From positions 1-6,100 of the forward strand of contig CAZWBQ010000033.1 in assembly GCA_964632545.1 (NCBI GenBank): a stretch of 6,100 nucleotides of DNA. Reading direction: 5' to 3'. The position numbers were made by a program, and so were the translations under genes. The DNA comes from UBA7398 sp964632545 (GTDB lineage: Bacteria > Actinomycetota > Actinomycetes > Nanopelagicales > Nanopelagicaceae). How positions within the stretch are numbered: the first letter of the stretch is position 1; each line of letters begins with the position of its first letter. Shown one piece after another: positions 1 to 4,778 of this stretch. The notes under the pieces are model-generated. The model did no database searches. It saw only the letters and a program-made list of their open reading frames with translations, and had not been told where the DNA came from.

Positions 1-604
1 GTGCGATTAATTGAACAGTTCGAACAATTTCATCGACATCTTGAGTATCAAGGCAGACTGGCCAAGCATCAACATCAGCAAAGCGCTTAAAGAGGGCAGC
101 TTTACCTTCCATTACTGGAAGAGCAGCGGCTGGGCCAAGATTTCCTAAGCCAAGCACAGCAGAGCCATCTGTAACAACTGCAACAGTATTTCGTTTAATA
201 GTTAAGCGACGAGCATCGGAAGGGTCGGCTGCAATCGCTAAGCAAATTCGGGCTACGCCTGGGGTATATGCGCGGGAGAGATCATCGCGAGTTTTCAGTG
301 GAACTTTTGATTGAACTTCTAATTTTCCGCCTAGGTGCAATAAGAATGTGCGATCTGAAACTTTACGCACTTTTAGAGATTTATTAGCTTTTAAGGCTTC
401 GGAAATTCTTTCTCCATGGCCAGCGTCGATCGCGTCGCAAGTTACATCTACAACTACGTTGTTATGTAAAGATTCAACAACGTCGAGTGCGGTAATAGTT
501 GCGCCAGCTTCTGTGATGATTGAAGTAATTGCAGCAACAGGGTTATTTGCTGGTTCGCCTTCAACGCGTATTGTGATTCCATATCCAGGGCTTGTTGATG
601 CCAT
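1..604 (-). CDS. NAD-dependent malic enzyme with N-terminal ACT domain (partial, C-terminus outside window)
   Basis: Malic enzymes oxidatively decarboxylate L-malate to pyruvate with reduction of NAD(P), in the cytoplasm. The 201 residues visible run without a stop from an ATG at 604 to the window edge. Residues about 8-85 look like an ACT domain (GYGITIRVEG near the start, then alternating strand and helix segments), a small-molecule sensing module. The malic enzyme N-terminal domain follows: YTPGVA at 113-118 with the presumed catalytic Tyr113, TDGSAVLGLGNLGP at 145-158, and VMEGKA with the presumed catalytic Lys168. The Rossmann NAD-binding domain would lie beyond the window, so cofactor preference cannot be read. 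The DRTFLLHLGGK-type linker after the ACT domain matches my memory of Streptomyces malic enzymes. The start is fixed by GGAG 10 nt upstream. The ATG comes 2 nt after the upp stop, so the two genes are very likely cotranscribed and translationally coupled. Nothing looks broken. Confidence 0.93.
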   Translation of the reverse strand, partial: MASTSPGYGITIRVEGEPANNPVAAITSIITEAGATITALDVVESLHNNVVVDVTCDAIDAGHGERISEALKANKSLKVRKVSDRTFLLHLGGKLEVQSKVPLKTRDDLSRAYTPGVARICLAIAADPSDARRLTIKRNTVAVVTDGSAVLGLGNLGPAAALPVMEGKAALFKRFADVDAWPVCLDTQDVDEIVRTVQLIA

Positions 605-606
605 TT

Positions 607-1245
607 CTATACAACTCCATACAATCGATCGCCAGCGTCACCAAGTCCTGGGACGATATAACCAAGCTCATTTAATTTTTCATCAAGTGCGCCTGTAACA
701 ATTGTGATTGGAGTATTTGAATTAGCGAATGCGCGTTCAACTGTTTGAATTCCCTCAGGGGCAGCAAGCAAACAGATTGCTGTCACATCTTTTGCGCCAC
801 GTTCTAATAAGAAGTTAATTGCCGCGACTAAAGTTCCACCCGTTGCAAGCATTGGATCCAAGATGTAGCACTGACGTCCGGATAAATCTTCAGGTAAACG
901 GTTTGCATAAGTGGAAGCTTGTAGTGTTTTTTCATCTCGAACCATGCCAAGAAAGCCAACTTCAGCAGTTGGGATTAAACGAGTCATACCTTCGAGCATT
1001 CCAAGACCTGCGCGCAAGATTGGAACAACGACCGGACGCGGTGTTGCTAACTTCTCACCTTTTGTAGGAGCTACTGGAGTTTCAATATTTACTTGAACAG
1101 TTGCGACACCGCTAGTTGCTTCATAGGCGAGAAGAGTTACGAGCTCTTCAACTAGGCGGCGGAATGTCGGCGAATCGGTGCGTTTATCGCGAAGCACGGT
1201 CAATTTATGCGAGATCAGCGGGTGATTGGCGACATGTACTTTCAT
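607..1245 (-). CDS. upp: Uracil phosphoribosyltransferase
   Basis: Converts uracil and PRPP to UMP and pyrophosphate, the pyrimidine salvage step, in the cytoplasm. The protein is 212 residues, close to the usual 208 or so. Visible hallmarks are PILRAGLGM at 75-83, the PRPP-binding loop at about 126-138 (YILDPMLATGGT, with Asp130 and the ATGGT turn), and the C-terminal uracil-binding segment at 196-210 (YIVPGLGDAGDRLYG). I chose the ATG at 1245 because the protein then begins MKVHVANHPL, as family members do. The open frame extends to 1347, but those 34 extra residues are unlike the family and would run through the neighbouring divergent gene's start. No good Shine-Dalgarno sits at the right distance; a promoter ending 7 nt before the ATG suggests a leaderless message. 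The TAG stop is 2 nt before the malic enzyme ATG. Confidence 0.96.
   Translation of the reverse strand: MKVHVANHPLISHKLTVLRDKRTDSPTFRRLVEELVTLLAYEATSGVATVQVNIETPVAPTKGEKLATPRPVVVPILRAGLGMLEGMTRLIPTAEVGFLGMVRDEKTLQASTYANRLPEDLSGRQCYILDPMLATGGTLVAAINFLLERGAKDVTAICLLAAPEGIQTVERAFANSNTPITIVTGALDEKLNELGYIVPGLGDAGDRLYGVV
615..618 (-). promoter_or_regulatory. Ribosome binding site of the malic enzyme gene
   Basis: GGAG on the minus strand ends 10 nt before the ATG at 604 and lies inside the last codons of upp. It supports this start and coupled translation of the pair. The spacing is at the long end of normal. Confidence 0.55.
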
Positions 1246-1252
1246 AGAGGGC

Positions 1253-1280
1253 ACTTTACTCCCGCATTCCTTACTGTCAT
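1253..1280 (-). promoter_or_regulatory. Probable sigma-70-type promoter of upp (leaderless geometry)
   Basis: On the minus strand, ATGACA (1280-1275, five of six matches to TTGACA) is separated by 16 nt from TAAAGT (1258-1253, fits TAnnnT). Seven nt then precede the upp ATG, so transcription could begin at or next to the start codon. This is read by eye; no transcript data are available. Confidence 0.5.
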
Positions 1281-1306
1281 TATGAATACCTGCCCGTTCT
1301 ATGCGT

Positions 1307-1312
1307 GAGGAG
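1307..1312 (+). promoter_or_regulatory. Ribosome binding site deciding the start at 1320
   Basis: GAGGAG ends 7 nt before the ATG at 1320, ideal spacing. It argues against the in-frame GTG at 1305, which would place this site inside the coding region. Confidence 0.75.
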
Positions 1313-1319
1313 ATGTGAG

Positions 1320-1793
1320 ATGGAGAACGAAAGCCGAGATCTCGCACTTATTGCATGGCGCGAAGATGGTAGGTGGCGGGTTTCTAAATTACCCACCGGT
1401 GCAGCAAATGATATTGGTTTGGTTTTAGATGCGCTTCGTGCGCAACAAAATAATGGTGGCGCACTCGCCATGCTTTCAATCGATGATGAATTTATAATTT
1501 TAGCTCGGTTGTTAGGCGTTAATATGCAAATGGCGTTAAGTGATGTAACTGCAGCGTTGGATTATGAAATAGCTGCCGAGGTGTTAGAACTTGGAGATAT
1601 TGAATTTCCGGTTGATGAAGATCCGATGGAACCAGCCGGTGATATGAATCTATTTAGCGATTTAGGTTTAGATGAGATGGAGCTAAGAATGATTTGCGAA
1701 GATACTGATATGTATCCTGAAGAACAGTTAGAGATAATTGCGAGCCGATTAGGATTTTCCGAGGAACTTGCTGAAATGATAGATGGAAATTGA
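1320..1793 (+). CDS. tRNA adenosine deaminase-associated protein (function unknown)
   Basis: A small acidic protein of 157 residues, of the family known in Actinobacteria as 'putative tRNA adenosine deaminase-associated protein', named for its position before tadA. No biochemical function is known to me. The N-terminal half (about 8-80) holds a WREDGRWRVSKLP strand pair, an LDALR helix, and a segment DEFIILARLLGVNMQMALSD. The C-terminal half is rich in Asp and Glu and ends with a conserved-looking block: DLGLDEMELRMICEDTD at 114-130, then YPEEQLEIIASRLGF at 132-146. I see no signal peptide, membrane segment or metal motif. The start is set by GAGGAG 7 nt upstream. The gene ends 11 nt inside tadA, so the two are almost certainly one transcription unit with coupled translation. 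That fits a partner or regulator of TadA, but this is inference from position. Confidence 0.85.
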   Translation: MENESRDLALIAWREDGRWRVSKLPTGAANDIGLVLDALRAQQNNGGALAMLSIDDEFIILARLLGVNMQMALSDVTAALDYEIAAEVLELGDIEFPVDEDPMEPAGDMNLFSDLGLDEMELRMICEDTDMYPEEQLEIIASRLGFSEELAEMIDGN

Positions 1794-2235
1794 AGATGCG
1801 ATGCGTGTGGCAATTGAACACGCAAAAATTGCCTCGGTTGCAAGTAAAGATGTTCCAGTAGGAGCTGTAATTCTTAACGCTAATGGCGATTTGATTTCAA
1901 CAGGAAATAATCAGCGAGAGCTATTAAACGATCCAACTGCGCATGCAGAGATTGTTGCGATACGTCACGCCTCTAAAGCGCTGGGAAATTGGCGTTTAGA
2001 TGGTTGCATAATCGTTGTGACGCTAGAACCTTGTGCAATGTGCGCAGGTGCAATTGCACAATCTCGTATTTCAAATGTTGTTTTTGGCGCATGGGATGAG
2101 AAAGCCGGAGCATCAGGTTCGGTATGGGATTTATTAAGGGATCCGCGCGCACTTCATAAAGTTGAAGTTACAAGTGGAGTTTTACAAGAAGAGTGCAGCG
2201 CAATGCTAAAAGAATTTTTTTCCGAGCAGCGTTGA
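1783..2235 (+). CDS. tadA: tRNA-specific adenosine deaminase
   Basis: Deaminates adenosine-34 to inosine in the anticodon of tRNA-Arg(ACG), so that one tRNA reads CGU, CGC and CGA. It is a zinc enzyme of the cytidine deaminase fold and acts as a homodimer in the family. At 150 residues it has normal length. The motif PTAHAE places a zinc ligand at His54 and the proton-shuttle Glu56. LEPCAMCAGA gives the other two ligands, Cys84 and Cys87. VPVGAVI at 24-30 and GSVWDLLRDPR at 112-122 are also typical of bacterial TadA. The ATG at 1783 overlaps the upstream gene by 11 nt in another frame. An alternative ATG at 1801 would remove six residues ahead of MRVAIEHAK. Neither has a strong Shine-Dalgarno, so coupling to the upstream gene is likely. 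Guanine or cytosine deaminases share the fold, but the motif set and the neighbour favour TadA. Confidence 0.94.
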   Translation: MEIEDAMRVAIEHAKIASVASKDVPVGAVILNANGDLISTGNNQRELLNDPTAHAEIVAIRHASKALGNWRLDGCIIVVTLEPCAMCAGAIAQSRISNVVFGAWDEKAGASGSVWDLLRDPRALHKVEVTSGVLQEECSAMLKEFFSEQR

Positions 2236-2243
2236 AATTAAGG

Positions 2244-2249
2244 TATCGT
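2244..2249 (+). promoter_or_regulatory. Possible -10 element for the tRNA-Ser gene
   Basis: TATCGT fits TAnnnT and lies 7 nt before the mature tRNA 5' end. I see no convincing -35 element, and the tRNA could equally be read through from tadA, whose stop is 21 nt upstream. Confidence 0.25.
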
Positions 2250-2256
2250 CACCTAC

Positions 2257-2346
2257 GGTGGCGTGTCCGAGCGGCCGAAGGAGCGCGCCTCGAAAGCGCG
2301 TGTTGGGGAAACCTAACCGTGGGTTCAAATCCCACCGCCACCGCCA
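2257..2346 (+). tRNA. tRNA-Ser, anticodon CGA (reads UCG), CCA encoded
   Basis: All arms fold by hand. The acceptor stem GGTGGCG (2257-2263) pairs perfectly with CGCCACC (2336-2342). The D stem is TCC (2266-2268) with GGA (2280-2282). The anticodon stem CGCGC (2284-2288) pairs with GCGCG (2296-2300) around the loop CTCGAAA, giving anticodon CGA at 2291-2293. A long class II variable arm (2301-2318) forms six pairs capped by a GAAA loop. The T stem GTGGG (2319-2323) pairs with CCCAC (2331-2335) around TTCAAAT. The discriminator base is G2343 and the CCA end is encoded at 2344-2346. The long variable arm and G73 are serine-tRNA identity features. It sits 21 nt after tadA and 11 nt before the stop of the converging permease gene. 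It is not a TadA substrate, because position 34 is C. Confidence 0.97.
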
Positions 2347-2357
2347 GAAAAATTTAG

Positions 2358-4700
2358 CTAAACCACAATTTCATAAGATGGATTAAGGATTGTTAGCGAA
2401 CCTTCTGATTCACCAACCATGCCCTCGGCGCGGAGCGTTGCGCCAACTTCAAGCCCAGCAATTTCACGTCTTCCTAAAAATTGCAAAGTCACACCACCTG
2501 TTTCATCCCAAATTTCAACTTCTACGGTTGGCGTTGCGCTAGATGGTGCGGAGCGAATTGCAGATACTCGTCCTTCGACATGTGCGCGCTTTCGCCAAGT
2601 AATTTTTCCAATTGGAGTCAAACTCTCTTCATAATGACTAATTTGAGATTTTTCTTGAAGCCATGCACTCTTTGCCCGAATTGGCATCCCTGGTTTTGAA
2701 TTTTCTAGTACGGGTCCCACATCAAAATTAGTCATCGAAGATTTTCCAGAAATAATCTTTTCAACGTCGAAGGGAACGATTGTTGCAACTACCCTACTTA
2801 GCTCTGAAATGGGACGAGCAATTTCTTCAGCAGTCTGATCATGAAGTAGTTTTCCTAAAACTCGAGAATAAGCGCGGCGCGGTAAAAGGAGTGTCAACTC
2901 AACATCATGCGAAGTTGTAGCCCGAATAGCGTAATCAACTGCGGCATTAGGCAAGCGACGATCCGGACAATCAATTAGTTCTAATGGCACATCATCTAAA
3001 GCATCGGATGCCGCCCATGCTGCTTTGATCTCTTCAGCTCTACGATCATCTATTACAAAGTGAACCGCATTTAGCTCGCGTGGATTGAGACTTCTTGCGT
3101 ACCTAATTGCACCAACAGTTGCGACATCAACGCTATCTACCAAAACTGTTACATCATGTCGAGTAATTGAAGTGGCTCGCTCTTGGACTTTCTTAACGCC
3201 TAACGCAACTTGTTCTAAACGATACTGTCGGTTTAACCGTAATAGGGTGATAACAAGCACTGGTGTAATCGCAAGAATCAGCCATGCACCTTCAGTAAAT
3301 TTAACAACTGCGAAAACTATGACGATTACAAATGAAACTATTCCAGAAATTAAGTTGATTAAATAACGAGCTCGCCAACCGTCATCTTTCATTCGTTTTG
3401 CCCTACGCGCCATGCCAAAACCAGTTAGCGAGAAGCCGGTAAATACACCAAGAGCGTAGAAAGCAACTAAATGTTCAACCGATGCTCGAGTAGCTAAAAC
3501 CAGGAGAGTTGCAGCTCCAGCAAGCAAAATAATGCCATTTGAGAATGCAAGCCGATGTCCGCGTTTTGTTAATTGCCGCGGCAAGTAGCCGTCATTAGCA
3601 ACAAAGTTAACTAAATATGGAAAGCCGCTGTAGGCAGTATTCGCACCAGTAAAAAGAATTAACATCGTGGTTGCTTGCACAATAAAGAAGAAGAACGATC
3701 CAAAAGTCCCTTGACCAAGAGTTGCCTTTGCAACCTGGGAAATAACGGTTGGCGTGCCATTTTCGTACGGCATTGCAAGCGTGCGATGGGCAAACCAAGA
3801 GATTCCAAAGACTAGCGATCCAAGTAGAGTGCTCATTACAACTAAAGTTTTGCGGGCATTTACACCTTCTGGCGATTTAAAAAGTGTTACGCCATCTGAA
3901 ATCGCCTCTAGACCGGTTAGCGAAGCACCACCATTAGCGAATGCGCGAAGCAAGATAAAGATTGCTGCAAAAGTTACCAAGCCTTGTGAATGTCCAAGCG
4001 GAACAGCGCCTTCTACATTTGGATCATATTGCGGAAGTGTGCCGTTTATAGTTCGATAAATTCCCATTCCGAAAACTACAAACATTGAGCCAACGAAGAA
4101 ATAAGTTGGAAGTGCAAATGCCGCGCCAGCCTCCTTTACTCCCCGCAAATTCATAAATGTAAGAATTAAGATGACTACAACAACCATTATCAATTTGTAA
4201 TCGTGTAAAACGGGGAAAGTAGAAACGATTGCATCTACTCCAGCCGAAGATTGAATTGCAACTGTCACAACATAATCAAGCATCAAAGCAACTGCAGCTA
4301 TTTGTGCAATTACTGGGCCGAAGTTATCTCGTGAAACTACATAAGCTCCGCCTGATTTTGTATAAATAGAAACAACTTCACGGTAAGAAAGCGTAACGAT
4401 TATTAAAACAGCGAGTACTACTAAAGTCATGGGCATCAATATTGCAAAAGCTGCTAAACCAAATGCTGGAACCAGGGCGAGCAAAATCTGTTCCGAACCA
4501 TATGCAGATGAAGAGATGCAATCCGAAGAGAGAATTCCTAGAGCAAACCGTTTGCTAAGGCGTTGATGTCCGAGGGAATGGCGGTTAAGCGGATTGCCCA
4601 AAAGGCGACGTTTGATCTTGTAGGAAAGTGGATCTTTTAGATGGGCGTGGTCTTGTAGCGCCATAGGAGCCGGGGCCCCGTCAGTCCATGATTTCGGCAC
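2358..4700 (-). CDS. KimA-like APC-superfamily permease (probable K+ importer) with C-terminal OB-fold domain
   Basis: A 780-residue inner-membrane protein in three parts. Residues about 45-490 form a roughly 12-helix APC-fold transporter that resembles Bacillus subtilis KimA (YdaO), a proton-coupled potassium importer inhibited by c-di-AMP. Matches include LSSDCISSSAYGSEQ at 57-71, LDYVVTVA at 141-148, LTGLEAIS at 261-268 and YALGVF at 415-420. Asp60, Tyr67, Asp142, Tyr143, Thr146, Thr262 and Glu265 align with KimA residues I recall as lining the ion path. KimA Ser125 appears to be Gln150 here. Residues about 505-650 match the KimA cytosolic domain. Residues about 695-780 are an added OB-fold-like domain (TPIGKITWRKRA, FLGRREIAGLEVG, ILNPSYE). 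KimA itself ends before this. The start is uncertain: the GTG at 4700 gives the longest frame, but an ATG at 4664 fits homologues, and the codons between are unusually GC-rich. No Shine-Dalgarno is seen at either. Amino-acid transport is the alternative function. Confidence 0.88.
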   Translation of the reverse strand: MPKSWTDGAPAPMALQDHAHLKDPLSYKIKRRLLGNPLNRHSLGHQRLSKRFALGILSSDCISSSAYGSEQILLALVPAFGLAAFAILMPMTLVVLAVLIIVTLSYREVVSIYTKSGGAYVVSRDNFGPVIAQIAAVALMLDYVVTVAIQSSAGVDAIVSTFPVLHDYKLIMVVVVILILTFMNLRGVKEAGAAFALPTYFFVGSMFVVFGMGIYRTINGTLPQYDPNVEGAVPLGHSQGLVTFAAIFILLRAFANGGASLTGLEAISDGVTLFKSPEGVNARKTLVVMSTLLGSLVFGISWFAHRTLAMPYENGTPTVISQVAKATLGQGTFGSFFFFIVQATTMLILFTGANTAYSGFPYLVNFVANDGYLPRQLTKRGHRLAFSNGIILLAGAATLLVLATRASVEHLVAFYALGVFTGFSLTGFGMARRAKRMKDDGWRARYLINLISGIVSFVIVIVFAVVKFTEGAWLILAITPVLVITLLRLNRQYRLEQVALGVKKVQERATSITRHDVTVLVDSVDVATVGAIRYARSLNPRELNAVHFVIDDRRAEEIKAAWAASDALDDVPLELIDCPDRRLPNAAVDYAIRATTSHDVELTLLLPRRAYSRVLGKLLHDQTAEEIARPISELSRVVATIVPFDVEKIISGKSSMTNFDVGPVLENSKPGMPIRAKSAWLQEKSQISHYEESLTPIGKITWRKRAHVEGRVSAIRSAPSSATPTVEVEIWDETGGVTLQFLGRREIAGLEVGATLRAEGMVGESEGSLTILNPSYEIVV
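4671..4680. repeat. Perfect GC-only palindrome near the permease start
   Basis: CGGGGCCCCG is its own reverse complement and stands out in otherwise AT-leaning sequence. It lies between the two candidate permease starts: inside codons 7-11 if translation begins at 4700, or 7-16 nt upstream of the start codon if it begins at 4664. In the second case it could be a protein-binding site. A single copy proves nothing. Confidence 0.4.
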
Positions 4701-4765
4701 AGAATCGCTTTCTAATCATCGCTATTCGTAACAGGTGCCCCATCTTACGCGCTTTTCCAACCCTC

Positions 4766-4771
4766 TATGCT
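4766..4771 (+). promoter_or_regulatory. Possible -10 element of the aldehyde dehydrogenase gene (leaderless geometry)
   Basis: TATGCT fits TAnnnT and is followed by exactly 7 nt before the ATG at 4779, the same geometry as at upp. No good -35 box or Shine-Dalgarno is seen. The hexamer includes an alternative in-frame ATG at 4767. Confidence 0.4.
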
Positions 4772-4778
4772 TTGGCGC

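Noticed and set aside
348..698. 116-codon plus-strand open frame
   Set aside because: It spans the malic enzyme start and the end of upp in antisense; both of those have clear family motifs.
1262..1290. Promoter for the TadA-associated gene in the divergent spacer
   Set aside because: TACTGT (1272-1277) fits TAnnnT, but there is no acceptable -35 element and the site is used by the stronger opposite-strand promoter, so I do not call it.
1246..1347. 34-codon N-terminal extension of upp
   Set aside because: The extension does not resemble the family, overlaps the start and ribosome site of the divergent gene, and is beyond a good promoter.
2353..2362. TTTAGCTAAA palindrome followed by a T-run on the minus strand, as a terminator
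   Set aside because: The arms are only five mostly A-T pairs with no loop, which is too weak for an intrinsic terminator. It also overlaps the permease stop codon.
2236..2400. tRNA gene as an integration site with a nearby mobile element
   Set aside because: There is no integrase, no repeat of the tRNA 3' end elsewhere in the window, and normal housekeeping genes on both sides.
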